Of a DNA stretch of 64,000 bases, positions 1 through 9,792 are shown piece by piece. Position numbers and translations under genes: made by a program. The stretch spans positions 124,001 through 188,000 of the forward strand of contig NZ_JACJKN010000001.1 in assembly GCF_016900775.1 (NCBI RefSeq), read 5' to 3'. Under the pieces are notes generated by a model. That model was not told the origin of the DNA, ran no database searches, and worked only from the letters and a program-made list of their open reading frames with translations. This stretch comes from Olsenella uli (GTDB taxonomy: Bacteria; Actinomycetota; Coriobacteriia; Coriobacteriales; Atopobiaceae). The stretch's first letter is position 1; each line of letters begins with the position of its first letter.

Positions 1-716
1 CTCACGCCCACCATCACGGTGTTCTTCTTCTCGAGTGCCTGGGTGAGGCGCTCGATGAGGGCATCCTCGTCGAGCGGGACCTCGGGAAGGAGCACGAGGT
101 CGGGCTCGACGGAGGCAAGGGCGCTCGAGGCGGTGAGCCAGCCGGCGTCGCGCCCCATGATCTCGACGAAGGTGACGCTCTTGAGGTTGTAGACGTCGGC
201 GTCGTAGGCAAGCTCGTTCATGGCGGTCGCCACGAAGCGCGCGGCGCTGCCGTAGCCGGGGGTGTGGTCGGTCCCCACGAGGTCGTTGTCGATGGTCTTG
301 GGCACGCCGATGAAGCGGATGTCGCTCCCGGTGCTTTGACCATAGGCGGCGAGCTTGGAGATGGTGTCCATGGAGTCGTTGCCGCCGATGTAGAGGACCG
401 CGGAGGCCCCCAGCTGCTCAAAGCGCTCGAAGAGCTGCTGGTAGACGACATCATCCGTTCCGGGCGCGGGGAGCTTGAAGCGGCAGCTCCCGAGCCAGCT
501 CGCCGGGGTGTTACGAAGAAGCTCGAGGTCGACCCTGCTGACGAATGCCTCGTCGAGGCGCACGGAGCGGCCGTCGAGGAATCCCTGGATGCCATAGCGC
601 ATGCCCTCGACGCGCGCTCCCTCGAGGATGCCTGCGGCAATCACGCCGGCGAGGCTCGCGTTGATGGCGGCGGTGGGCCCGCCCGACTGTCCTACCAGCA
701 CGCATCTCTCGGCCAT
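1..716 (-). CDS. pfp: 6-phosphofructokinase, PPi-dependent type (3' end outside window)
   Basis: Phosphorylates fructose 6-phosphate at C1 in cytoplasmic glycolysis. The first 238 codons are present and the gene runs off the left edge. The N-terminus carries the VGQSGGPTAAIN nucleotide/diphosphate loop. The GGNDSMDT motif has Asp where ATP-dependent enzymes have Gly (residue 104, E. coli numbering), and PKTIDNDL has Lys where they have Gly (residue 124). In the family this Asp/Lys pair marks use of pyrophosphate rather than ATP. The ATG at 716 follows a GGGAGC ribosome site. Enolase lies upstream on the same strand, separated by a fold-back repeat and the enolase terminator, so the two are probably separate transcripts. 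The donor is inferred from these two residues only. Confidence 0.9.
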   Translation of the reverse strand, partial: MAERCVLVGQSGGPTAAINASLAGVIAAGILEGARVEGMRYGIQGFLDGRSVRLDEAFVSRVDLELLRNTPASWLGSCRFKLPAPGTDDVVYQQLFERFEQLGASAVLYIGGNDSMDTISKLAAYGQSTGSDIRFIGVPKTIDNDLVGTDHTPGYGSAARFVATAMNELAYDADVYNLKSVTFVEIMGRDAGWLTASSALASVEPDLVLLPEVPLDEDALIERLTQALEKKNTVMVGV

Positions 717-783
717 TTGGGGTGCTCCCTTCGTCGTTTGCGCTGCTGTAAGCATACCTCAGCGCATGGGCGGCGCGCGCCGG

Positions 784-976
784 TGCGCAAAAGAGCCGAT
801 GGTGCGAAAGCCAGGGCCGGCGGCGCGCAGTTGGGGCCTTGGTGCGAAGCGTTATGAGGGTCCGTCCTTATAGAGGCTGGAGGTGACCTGGCATTATGTG
901 ATTCCAAATCAGCCGCTACATGAGATGTGTCGGGTTTTGGGCAAAAAAGGCTTCGCACCAAGGGCCTGATTGCGCA
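784..976. repeat. Class II fold-back array, family A, copy 1
   Basis: The unit is TGCGCAATCAGGCCCTTGG followed by TGCGAAG. Two diverged units read forward, with GGTGCGAA at 801 and 841 (40 bp apart). One inverted unit lies at 951-976 and abuts the enolase terminator. The array fills the gap between the enolase 3' end and the phosphofructokinase start. No coding potential is seen here. Confidence 0.75.
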
Positions 977-1009
977 AAGGCGCGGCCCCGGATGGTCCGG
1001 GGCCGCGCC
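976..1009 (-). terminator. Intrinsic terminator of enolase
   Basis: Perfect 13-bp GC stem (979-991 with 997-1009) and a 5-nt loop. On the minus strand it is followed by a short T run. It sits about 30 nt after the enolase stop codon. Confidence 0.8.
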
Positions 1010-1040
1010 AAAGGCTTGCCGAGTCGTCGCTGCCGGGCGT

Positions 1041-2354
<1,314 letters not shown>

Positions 2355-2367
2355 CTAAGTTATCTTG

Positions 2368-2373
2368 AGTATA
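2368..2373 (-). promoter_or_regulatory. -10 box of the eno promoter
   Basis: TATACT on the minus strand, 38 nt before the enolase ATG. No convincing -35 hexamer is visible, as with most -10 boxes in this window. Confidence 0.4.
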
Positions 2374-2415
2374 CCCAATCTAACAATCGACATACCGCGA
2401 CGCGGAACGCACATG

Positions 2416-2450
2416 AAAAAGGGGCGGCGGCCTCGCGTGCCCGCCGCCCC
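2416..2450 (-). terminator. Intrinsic terminator after the hydroxyacyl-CoA dehydrogenase gene
   Basis: GGGGCGGCGG pairs with CCGCCGCCCC (2421-2430 with 2441-2450) across a 10-nt loop, then five T residues on the minus strand. It separates the gene ending at 2461 from the eno promoter. Confidence 0.85.
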
Positions 2451-2460
2451 CAACGCCGCG

Positions 2461-3399
2461 CTAGCGATAGTCGTAGAAGCCCTTGCCGGCGGCGCGACCG
2501 GTCTCGCCGCGGTCGATCTTCTCCTTCAGCAGCGCGGCGATGCGGCCCTTGATGGTGGTGGGGTCGGCTGCCGCAGGGTCGAGCAGCGTGATGTTGTAGG
2601 CGGTGGTCAGCCCGACGATGTCGAGGATCTGGAACGGGCCCGCCGGCGCGCCGGTGCCGAGCCTCCAGGCGAGGTCGATGTCCTCGACCGAGCCCACCTC
2701 ACCGGCCCAGAGCGCCTGTGCGGCGGTGAGGAAGGGCACGAGCATGCTGTTCAGCAGGTAACCGGGCTGCTCCTTCATGACCTTGAGGGGCACCATGCGG
2801 ATGTCCGCGGCAAACTCGACCACCTCGTCGAAGTGCGCCATGTCCGTTCCGGGGTGCGGCATGACCTCGGCGGTGGGGTTCTTCCAGATCTCGTTGGCAA
2901 AGTGCAACGCGAGGTACTTCTCGGGGCGTCCGGTGTGCTCGGCGAAGGCGCTCGGCAGGAGCGTGGAGGAGTTGGTCACCACGATGGTCCGCTCGGGCAT
3001 GATGGGGGCAACGGCGGTGTAGAACTCGATCTTCTGCTGGGGGTTCTCGGCGATGCACTCGATCACGAGGTCGGCGTCGGAGAAGGCCTCCTCATAGCTC
3101 GTGGTGAGGCGGATCCCCTCGTATGCGGCCTCGACGCGCGCCTTGGCGGCCTCGCAGGCCTCGGGCGTGACGTCCTCGCGGGGGAGAAGGCCGTAGGCGT
3201 AGGCGGCGGGGTTGGTCTTCATGGCCTCGAGCGTGGCGAGGTAGACCTCGCGCAGGTGGTCGAGCTTGGGCTGGCAGCGCTCGATGGAGCCCTCCGAGCG
3301 GAGCCAGATGGTGACGTCGCATCCGCTGTACGCGCACTGGAAGGCGATCTGGCTTCCGAGCACGCCGCCTCCGGCGACGGCGACCTTGGTGAACTTCAT
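2461..3399 (-). CDS. 3-hydroxyacyl-CoA dehydrogenase family protein
   Basis: NAD-dependent oxidation of a 3-hydroxyacyl-CoA, or the reverse reduction, is the family activity. The 312 residues begin with a Rossmann fingerprint, VAVAGGGVLGSQIAF. The middle has SDADLVIECIAE and TNSSTLLPS, then LHFANEIWKN and MPHPGTD. The C-terminal helical domain carries GTGAPAGPFQILDIVGL and a final GKGFYDY. No thiolase, crotonase or acyl-CoA dehydrogenase gene is nearby, so the pathway cannot be told; butyrate-type fermentation and fatty-acid metabolism are both possible. It has its own terminator and is transcribed divergently from the PurF-like gene. Confidence 0.85.
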   Translation of the reverse strand: MKFTKVAVAGGGVLGSQIAFQCAYSGCDVTIWLRSEGSIERCQPKLDHLREVYLATLEAMKTNPAAYAYGLLPREDVTPEACEAAKARVEAAYEGIRLTTSYEEAFSDADLVIECIAENPQQKIEFYTAVAPIMPERTIVVTNSSTLLPSAFAEHTGRPEKYLALHFANEIWKNPTAEVMPHPGTDMAHFDEVVEFAADIRMVPLKVMKEQPGYLLNSMLVPFLTAAQALWAGEVGSVEDIDLAWRLGTGAPAGPFQILDIVGLTTAYNITLLDPAAADPTTIKGRIAALLKEKIDRGETGRAAGKGFYDYR

Positions 3400-3521
3400 G
3401 GGAGAGTCCTTTCCGTTGGGCGCGGCGGGGGTCGCCGCGCGGATGCCTTCCTCCTACCCAGAAGCCTGTAACTATTTCACGCACGTTCTTCTCGCGTTCC
3501 TCGTCGGCGCGTGCCGGACGA

Positions 3522-3527
3522 TATACT
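3522..3527 (+). promoter_or_regulatory. -10 box of the PurF-like gene
   Basis: TATACT, 58 nt before the ATG at 3586. No good -35 is seen. Confidence 0.4.
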
Positions 3528-3585
3528 GTGACAGTTGGCAGGACGCGGGCTGCGCGGGGGCGGCGCCGCAGACGGGGAGGTACTC

Positions 3586-5007
3586 ATGGGAGCGTTCTTT
3601 GGCGCGGTCTCGCATCGCGACGTTGCACTCGACGTGTTCTTTGGCGTCGACTATCACTCGCACCTCGGCACGCGTCGTGCCGGCATGGTGTCGTGCCGCG
3701 AGGGGGGCGGCTTCAACCGGCAGATCCACTCGATTGAGAACACGCCGTTCCGCACCAAGTTCGAGCACGACCTGCCCGACCTCTCGGGCACCTGCGCCAT
3801 GGGCTGCATCTCCGACAACGACCCGCAGCCGCTGCTCGTCCGCTCCCACCTGGGGGTCTACGCCATCTCCACGGTGGGCGCTGTCGCCAACCAGGACGAG
3901 CTCGTGGCGCGCTTCGAGGAGGCGGGCCATCAGTTTGGCGCCATGGGGTCGGGCGCGGTCAACGTCAACGAGCTCGTGGCGGCGCTCATTAACTCGCAGG
4001 GGAGCATCGTCGAGGGCATCCGCTACGCGCAGGACGAGATCGAGGGCTCGCTCACGCTGCTCGTCATGACCGAGGACGGCACGCTCATCGCCGCGCGCGA
4101 CAAGATGGGCCGCCTGCCGGTGCTCATCGGCAAGGACGAAGACGGCTACTGCGTGACCTTCGAGTCCTTTGCCTACGGCAAGCTCGGCTATGTCGATGCG
4201 TACGAGCTCGGCTCGGCCGAGATCGTACGCATCACGGCGGACGGCTACGAGACGCTCTCCGAGCCGCGCGACGAGATGCGCATCTGCGCGTTCCTCTGGG
4301 TCTACTACGGCTATCCCAACTCAAACTACGAGGGCGTCAACGTCGAGTGCATGCGCTATCGCAACGGCGCCATCATGGCCCGCGACGAGCGCGAGGCGGG
4401 CCTGCTCCCCGAGGTTGACTACGTGGCCGGCATGCCCGACTCGGGCCTGCCGCACGGCATCGGCTACGCCAACGAGTCCGGCGTTCCGCTCGCGCGCCCC
4501 TTCGTCAAGTACACGCCCACCTGGCCGCGCTCCTTCATGCCCGCAAACCAGGAGGTCCGCAACCGCGTGGCCAAGATGAAGCAGATCCCGGTGCCCGAGC
4601 TCATCCGCGACAAGCGCCTGCTGCTCGTGGACGACTCCATCGTCCGCGGCACCCAGATGCGCGAGACGATCGACTTCCTGCGCGACACGGGGGCCTCCGA
4701 GGTCCACATGCGCTCGGCCTGCCCGCCCATCATGTACGGCTGCAAGTACCTCTCGTTCTCCCGCAGCCGCTCCGAGTACGAGCTCATCGCGCGCCGCAAG
4801 GTCCGCGAGCTCGAGGGGGACGAGGGCGAGAAGCACCTCGACGAGTACGCGGATGGCCGCTCCGAGCGCGGGCGCTGCCTGCTGCGCTCCATCTGCGAGG
4901 AGATGGGCTTCGACTCGCTGGAGTACCAGAGCCTCGACGGCATGCTCGAGGCCATTGGCATCGACCGCAAGAAGGTCTGCACCTACTGCTGGAACGGCAA
5001 GGAGTAG
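3586..5007 (+). CDS. PurF-like phosphoribosyltransferase with a degenerate glutaminase domain
   Basis: Amidophosphoribosyltransferase homologue of 473 residues. The ATG at 3586 sits 5 nt after GGGGAGG. In true PurF the nucleophile is Cys at the mature N-terminus (MCGIxG). Here the aligned stretch is MGAFFGAVS with no Cys, and the usual HNG oxyanion motif is replaced in AISTVGAVANQDEL, so glutamine hydrolysis is unlikely. The PRPP-binding loop LLLVDDSIVRGTQ (about 345-357) is intact. The four iron-sulfur ligand cysteines of the Bacillus enzyme appear to have counterparts (RICAFLW, PPIMYGCKY, CTYCW). I recall this as a conserved paralogue in Firmicutes and Bacteroidetes. It may use free ammonia or have another role. 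No purine genes adjoin. Confidence 0.85.
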   Translation: MGAFFGAVSHRDVALDVFFGVDYHSHLGTRRAGMVSCREGGGFNRQIHSIENTPFRTKFEHDLPDLSGTCAMGCISDNDPQPLLVRSHLGVYAISTVGAVANQDELVARFEEAGHQFGAMGSGAVNVNELVAALINSQGSIVEGIRYAQDEIEGSLTLLVMTEDGTLIAARDKMGRLPVLIGKDEDGYCVTFESFAYGKLGYVDAYELGSAEIVRITADGYETLSEPRDEMRICAFLWVYYGYPNSNYEGVNVECMRYRNGAIMARDEREAGLLPEVDYVAGMPDSGLPHGIGYANESGVPLARPFVKYTPTWPRSFMPANQEVRNRVAKMKQIPVPELIRDKRLLLVDDSIVRGTQMRETIDFLRDTGASEVHMRSACPPIMYGCKYLSFSRSRSEYELIARRKVRELEGDEGEKHLDEYADGRSERGRCLLRSICEEMGFDSLEYQSLDGMLEAIGIDRKKVCTYCWNGKE

Positions 5008-5058
5008 GCACCTAGGCCCCTCGGCGGCGCCGTTCGCGCGAGGGCAAACCATGCGACG

Positions 5059-5110
5059 GTGGGTGGCATCTTTTATATAGAGTCTTGACTCAATAAAAGA
5101 TGCCACCCAC
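5059..5110. repeat. Class I palindrome, family P4
   Basis: Perfect 18-bp arms (GTGGGTGGCATCTTTTAT at 5059-5076, complement at 5093-5110). The 16-nt loop holds a smaller dyad, GAGTC-TT-GACTC. A partial third copy of the right arm lies at 5190-5204. It sits between two convergent genes. The stretch 5111-5190 is unusually AT-rich for this genome and shows nothing recognisable. Confidence 0.8.
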
Positions 5111-5227
5111 TTTTAGCAAAAAACGAGCGGGCAGGACAAGTTTTGCTTTAATTCTGGGCGGATGTCTTCGTTCTGCGGCTGCCCGATATCAAAGATGCCA
5201 CCCAATAGCGGGGAGTTGGCGCGGCGC

Positions 5228-5266
5228 GGGGCGAGAAGAACGCCGGGCCGTCGCTCTTCTCGCCCC
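5228..5266 (-). terminator. Hairpin after the AmmeMemoRadiSam operon
   Basis: Perfect 12-bp arms, GGGGCGAGAAGA and its complement, with a 15-nt loop, immediately past the stop codon at 5270. There is no T run, so termination is inferred from position. The arm contains the GCGAGAAGAACG word that recurs between genes in this window. Confidence 0.45.
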
Positions 5267-5269
5267 ACG

Positions 5270-6133
5270 CTAGCAGTTGCCCACGGAGACGTAGGTGAGG
5301 TGGCGGCGCGCAACGTCGGCTAGCCTCCGCACGGTGGGAATGGGCGTGGGCGGGCGATCCGTCATGCGCCAGCAGGGGAAGAAGCGCGTCACGTGGTAGG
5401 GGACGTCCCCCAGTCCGGCGAGCCAGCGGGCGATGGCGTCGACCTCGCCTTCGGCGTCGTTCATGCCGGGGATGACGAGCGTGGTCACCTCCAGGTGACA
5501 GGTGGGGTCCGCCGCGAGCCGCTCGATCGTGGCACGCACGCACGAGAGGGAGCCCGGCGCGGCCCCGCAGGCATCGTAGAACGCGTCCGAGAAGCCCTTG
5601 AGGTCGATGTTCGCCGCGTCGATGAGCCCCGCGAGCGCGTCGAGCACGCCCGGACCCGCGCACCCGTTGGAGACGAGCACGTTGACGAGCCCAGCCTCGT
5701 GCGCCAGCCGCGCGCAGTCGCGGACGTACTCCCAGCAGACGAGCGGCTCGTTGTAGGTATAGGCGATGCCCGAGACGCGCGGGTCGCGCCGGCGGGCCTC
5801 CTGTGCAAGGGCGACCAGCTCGTGCGGGGAGAGCTCGCGCCAGCGCACGTCCTTCTCGCCCGCTTGGGAGATCTCCCAGTTCTGGCAGAAGGGGCAGCGC
5901 AGGTTGCAGCCGTAGCCCCCGACGGAGACCACGTACGTACCGGGCATGAAGCGGGCGAGCGGCTTCTTCTCTATGGGGTCGAGCGCGATGGAGGTCACGC
6001 GACCATAGCCTTCCGGCACGATGCGGCCGCCCGCGCTGCGCCGCGCGCGGCAGGCCCCGAGCGCGCCCGGGGCGAGCCGGCAGCGGCGCGGGCAGGCGGG
6101 GCAGACGAGCGTGCCGTCCTTCTCGGCGCTCAT
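5270..6133 (-). CDS. amrS: AmmeMemoRadiSam system radical SAM protein
   Basis: Radical SAM enzyme of 287 residues. The cluster motif is C76-NLR-C80-PF-C83, followed by QNWEISQ. An N-terminal cysteine group (C11, C14, C18, C28) is typical of this PflA-like family. SGIAYTYNEPLVCWEYV and the closing LTYVSVGNC match the family that travels with Memo and AMMECR1 proteins. Its ATG overlaps the stop of the Memo-AMMECR1 gene by ATGA, so the two are translationally coupled. The biochemical role of this trio is not settled. I assign family and system from motifs plus linkage, not a reaction. Confidence 0.9.
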   Translation of the reverse strand: MSAEKDGTLVCPACPRRCRLAPGALGACRARRSAGGRIVPEGYGRVTSIALDPIEKKPLARFMPGTYVVSVGGYGCNLRCPFCQNWEISQAGEKDVRWRELSPHELVALAQEARRRDPRVSGIAYTYNEPLVCWEYVRDCARLAHEAGLVNVLVSNGCAGPGVLDALAGLIDAANIDLKGFSDAFYDACGAAPGSLSCVRATIERLAADPTCHLEVTTLVIPGMNDAEGEVDAIARWLAGLGDVPYHVTRFFPCWRMTDRPPTPIPTVRRLADVARRHLTYVSVGNC

Positions 6134-7560
6134 TCGTGGCGCTCCACGACGAAGCGCTCGATTTGCACGCCGGGCTCGGCGAGGTCCACCCCGCCCTTGC
6201 GCGCGGCAATGCGCAGCTGCTCGTCGACGGTGTCCACGCCGTCGAGGTCGGGGAGGAGCAGGCCGCGGCGCCCGCCCGGCGCGCTCACGATTACGCCGTA
6301 GCGGCGCGGGTCCAGCCCCTCGGGGCCGCTTACGGGCTCCGGGGTGCCGAGGACGTCCACGTCATAGACGAGCTCGGGAAGCTCGTCTTTTGTGACGGGC
6401 GGGAAGCGGGGGTCGTGGAGGCCCGCGGAGACCGCGTTGGCCGCGATTTCCTCCGCAAGGCTCGCGCGTGTGGGGGCGATGGTGCCTATGCAGCCTCTGA
6501 GCTGGCCGTTCTTCTTCAGCGAGACAAAGGCTCCGGCGCGGCGGGAGCAGAGCTCGGGCGGGAGGCCCTGCGGGAGCTCAAGGTGCCGGCCCGTGCGCAC
6601 GCGGTGCTCGAGCGAGGCGCGGGCAAGCGCCACGTACGCGTCCTCCCCGGCACGGCGGCGGCCCATGTCCGCGGCGTGCCAGGCCTCATACGCCTCCCCG
6701 AAGGCGCGGGCGGGGTCGCTGCCGGCCGCCCCGGAGGGCGAGAAGCACGTGACGCCGTAGCCCACGCCGAAGGGGCCCTCGTAGGAGAGGAGCTCGGCCG
6801 TGACGGGCGTGCGGTCGAGGGTGCCGGCCATAATCTGGAAGGAGCGCAGGCCGCACTCCGCGGCGCGCTCGCAAAGGCCCGGGTCCGCCGTGAGCAGCTC
6901 GAGGAAGGCGCCAGAGCCGAGCGCCCTGCAGGCCAGCTCGTCGAAGGCGGGACCGTCCGGAGAGAAGCCGTACGGGCCGTCCGCCGCCAGCTTGTGCGAG
7001 AGGTCTCCCGAGGCCACATAGGCCACGCGCCGGCCCAGGCGCTCCGCGGCGCGTGCGACCAGCTGGCCCATGCGGTAGTGCTGGAGCGGGGAGAGGCCGG
7101 AGATGCCCATGCGCGCCACGCGGTAGGGGGCGGGCTCGTGGCCGGCGGCGCGCAGCTCCGCATAGGCGTCCTGGATGAAGTGGAGCGGCACGAGGATGCC
7201 CCAGTCGAGCTCGCGCTCCCGCTCGCCTGCGGTGCCGGCGGGAAGGCCCTCTTCCTGCGCGAGGCGGCAGAGCGTGGCGACAAGCTCCTCGTCGTAGGTG
7301 ACGCGGGAGCCGTCCGCGACGTCGCCAAACTGCGCAAACGTCCCCCGCGCGCCCGGGCCGGGGGCGACGTGCAGATAGTCGAGGTACATGGCCGTGTGCG
7401 GGCTCGAGATGACGATGGTGTCAGGCTCGAGGGCGGCAATGCGGCGGGCGACCTTGCGGTAGGCGTCCACGGTGGACTGGATCTCCCGTTCGCGCCCGTG
7501 CCCCACGCCGGGGACGATGAGGGGCGGGTGCGGTACGGCTGCGGCTATGACGATGGGCAT
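6130..7560 (-). CDS. AmmeMemoRadiSam system proteins B and A fused (Memo + AMMECR1)
   Basis: A 476-residue two-domain protein. The N-terminal part (about 1-285) is Memo-like, related to class III extradiol dioxygenases: AAAVPHPPLIVPGVG, ISSPHTAMYLDY and YVASGDLSHKL supply the metal-site histidines and acidic residues. The C-terminal part (about 295-476) is AMMECR1, with SLKKNGQLRGCIGTI at about 349-363 and LVYDVDVLG. Fusion of the two halves, coupled to the radical SAM gene by an ATGA overlap, supports joint function. I chose the ATG at 7560 because AAGGGAGG lies just upstream and the sequence before it has no family similarity. Confidence 0.9.
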   Translation of the reverse strand: MPIVIAAAVPHPPLIVPGVGHGREREIQSTVDAYRKVARRIAALEPDTIVISSPHTAMYLDYLHVAPGPGARGTFAQFGDVADGSRVTYDEELVATLCRLAQEEGLPAGTAGERERELDWGILVPLHFIQDAYAELRAAGHEPAPYRVARMGISGLSPLQHYRMGQLVARAAERLGRRVAYVASGDLSHKLAADGPYGFSPDGPAFDELACRALGSGAFLELLTADPGLCERAAECGLRSFQIMAGTLDRTPVTAELLSYEGPFGVGYGVTCFSPSGAAGSDPARAFGEAYEAWHAADMGRRRAGEDAYVALARASLEHRVRTGRHLELPQGLPPELCSRRAGAFVSLKKNGQLRGCIGTIAPTRASLAEEIAANAVSAGLHDPRFPPVTKDELPELVYDVDVLGTPEPVSGPEGLDPRRYGVIVSAPGGRRGLLLPDLDGVDTVDEQLRIAARKGGVDLAEPGVQIERFVVERHE

Positions 7561-7684
7561 GCGGGCCTCCCTTCCGGCGGGTGACAGTCTCGTCAGATTT
7601 GTTTGCCTCGGGCTGTGCCTAGTACCATTGTGCCCATGGGAGCCCGGGCGGCGGGCACCAATGGGCGAGCGGGGGTGAAGCGGC

Positions 7685-8392
7685 GTGGTTGTGGCGCTGA
7701 CGGTGCTGGGGGCCATCTTTGTGGCCTATGGGGCACTCATGGCGGCGCTCTATCCGGCGGGCGGGTTCTTTCTGGCATGGATGGCGATCGGGGCGGCGCT
7801 GATCGCGGCTGCTCGCGTGGAGCGCGTGCGCCTTGCGATATGCGTCGTGCTTGCGGCGGGTGCGCTCGTCGTCGGAGCGCTCTCGGCGCTCATTGCCACC
7901 ACGGCCGCGGCGACGCCGCCTGCGGGCGTGGACTGCCTGGTGGTGCTGGGCGCGGGGCTTAGGCCCGACGGCTATCCGAGCGAGACCCTGCGCTTTCGCC
8001 TGGAGGCGGCGCTCGCGTATCTGGACGAGAACCCCGAGACGGCGTGCGTCGTCTCGGGCGGGCAGGGCTTTGGCGAGTCCCGGACCGAGGCCGACGCCAT
8101 GGCGGAGTACCTGGAGGCGCGCGGGCTGGACGGGGCGCGCATCACGAAGGAGGAACGCTCGAGCACCACGGTGGAGAACATCCGCAACTCCTCCGAGCTC
8201 CTGGATCCGGGCGACTCTGTCGCCGTGGTCACCAACGACTTCCACCTCTACCGGGCCCTGCGCATTGCCGAGAAGAACGGGCTGTCCGGCGCGTATGGCC
8301 TGGCAGCCCGCACGAACCCGCTCTACCTGCCCCAGGCGACGCTGCGCGAGTGCGCCGCCATCGTGAAGGAGGCGCTCACCGGCAATCTGTGA
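7685..8392 (+). CDS. DUF218/YdcF-like membrane-anchored protein
   Basis: A 235-residue protein starting at GTG. Residues 1-75 form two or three hydrophobic helices. The DUF218 domain follows: CLVVLGAGL, VVSGGQGFGESRTEA, SSTTVENIRNSSEL and VVTNDFHLYRAL. This is the order seen in the YdcF/SanA/ElyC family, whose members are linked to cell-envelope or lipid-carrier metabolism without a firm reaction. Transcribed divergently from the Memo-AMMECR1 gene. The stop is followed after two bases by a class I palindrome. The start site is uncertain because the ribosome site is weak. Confidence 0.8.
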   Translation: MVVALTVLGAIFVAYGALMAALYPAGGFFLAWMAIGAALIAAARVERVRLAICVVLAAGALVVGALSALIATTAAATPPAGVDCLVVLGAGLRPDGYPSETLRFRLEAALAYLDENPETACVVSGGQGFGESRTEADAMAEYLEARGLDGARITKEERSSTTVENIRNSSELLDPGDSVAVVTNDFHLYRALRIAEKNGLSGAYGLAARTNPLYLPQATLRECAAIVKEALTGNL

Positions 8393-8394
8393 GC

Positions 8395-8465
8395 GACCTG
8401 ACAAAGGTGACGGGGGCGTTTGTCATGAACATCATGACAAACGCCCCCGTCACCTTTGTCAGGTC
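8395..8465. repeat. Class I palindrome, family P1, copy 1
   Basis: Perfect 34-bp arms (8395-8428 and 8432-8465) around a 3-nt loop. The core is TGACAAAGGTGACGGGGGC. It lies between convergent genes and has no T run. Confidence 0.9.
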
Positions 8466-8479
8466 CTGTCGGGTCGCCT

Positions 8480-9688
8480 TTAGGCCTCGGCGTCGAACGT
8501 CTCGCGGATGGCGAGGATGAACTCGCGCGTGCCGAGCGTCTCGGGGCTGGGGAGGCTCGTGATGCGCGCGAGGTCGCCGGTCATGCGTCCGGACTCGATC
8601 GTGTGGACCGTGGCCGCCTCCAGGCGGTTGGCAAAGTCCACGAGCTCGGGCAGCTCGTCGAGCTCGCCGCGCTTGCGCAGGGCCCCCGTCCAGGCAAAGA
8701 TCGTGGCCACGGAGTTGGTGGACGTGGGCTCGCCCTTGAGGTGCTTGTAGTAGTGACGCTGCACGGTGCCGTGCGCGGCCTCGTACTCGAAGTAGCCGTG
8801 CGGGCTCACGAGCACCGAGGTCATCATCGCGAGGCTGCCGAAGGCCGAGGAGAGCATGTCGCTCATGACGTCTCCGTCGTAGTTCTTGCAGGCCCAGATG
8901 AAGCCGCCCTCGGACTTGACCACGCGCGCCACGGCGTCGTCGATCAGCGTGTAGAAGTACTCGATGCCGGCCGCCTCGAATCGGGCGCGGTACTCCGCCT
9001 CGTAGACGTCCGCAAAGACGTCCTTGAAGCGGTGGTCATAGGTCTTGGAGATCGTGTCCTTGGTGGCAAACCACAGGTCCTGACCCGTGGAGAGCGCGTA
9101 CTCGAAGCAGCTGCGCGCGAAGCTCTCGATGGAGGCGTCGAGGTTGTGCTGGCCCTGGACTACGCCCGGGCCGTCGAAGACGTGGACGAGCTCGCGGCGC
9201 TCGGTGCCGTCCGCGGCGGTGTAGACCAGCTCCACCTTGCCGGGGCCGTCGATGCGCATCTCGGCGTTCTTGTAGACGTCGCCATAGGCGTGACGGGCGA
9301 TGGTGATGGGCTTCTTCCAGCAGCTCACCACCGGGTCAATCCCCTTGACCACGATGGGGGCACGGAAGACCGTGCCGTCGAGCAGCGCGCGGATGGTACC
9401 GTTGGGGCTCTTCCACATCTGCTTGAGGCCGTACTCTTCCACGCGCGCCGCGTTGGGGGTGATGGTGGCGCACTTGACGGCCACGCCCAGGCGCTTGGTG
9501 GCCTCGGCGGAGTCAACGGTGACCTGGTCGTCCGTCTTGTCGCGATTCTCAAGGCCGAGGTCATAGTACTCGGTCTTGAGGTCAACGTACGGGCAGATGA
9601 GCTCGTCCTTGATGATCTGCCAGATGATGCGGGTCATCTCGTCGCCGTCCATCTCGACGAGCGGGATCTTCATCTCAATCTTGGCCAT
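8480..9688 (-). CDS. icd: NADP-dependent isocitrate dehydrogenase (homodimeric, eukaryote-like family)
   Basis: Oxidatively decarboxylates isocitrate to 2-oxoglutarate with NADPH formation. At 402 residues it fits the homodimeric family shared with eukaryotes rather than the E. coli type. Landmarks are [13 protein letters not shown] at the start, [20 protein letters not shown] with the substrate-binding Ser/Asn region, [32 protein letters not shown] with the metal-binding aspartates, and the cofactor segment [11 protein letters not shown]. It ends against a class I palindrome and starts beside a class II array. No other TCA gene is visible, so it likely serves glutamate and NADPH supply. Confidence 0.95.
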   Translation of the reverse strand: MAKIEMKIPLVEMDGDEMTRIIWQIIKDELICPYVDLKTEYYDLGLENRDKTDDQVTVDSAEATKRLGVAVKCATITPNAARVEEYGLKQMWKSPNGTIRALLDGTVFRAPIVVKGIDPVVSCWKKPITIARHAYGDVYKNAEMRIDGPGKVELVYTAADGTERRELVHVFDGPGVVQGQHNLDASIESFARSCFEYALSTGQDLWFATKDTISKTYDHRFKDVFADVYEAEYRARFEAAGIEYFYTLIDDAVARVVKSEGGFIWACKNYDGDVMSDMLSSAFGSLAMMTSVLVSPHGYFEYEAAHGTVQRHYYKHLKGEPTSTNSVATIFAWTGALRKRGELDELPELVDFANRLEAATVHTIESGRMTGDLARITSLPSPETLGTREFILAIRETFDAEA

Positions 9689-9792
9689 GCGTGCCTCCAG
9701 GGTCGCGGGTGCTCACGGGGAAGAATGTAGCACGGTGCTCGGGACGGCCGGTCAGGCCACGTCAGTTTGAGACGTGTTGGACACACGGATGT

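Noticed and set aside
8395-8465. Ordinary rho-independent terminators as explanation for the P1 palindromes
   Set aside because: Stems of 29-39 bp without a T run, the same core at six sites, and placement in tandem as well as convergent gaps. Some may still stop transcription, but the family needs another explanation.
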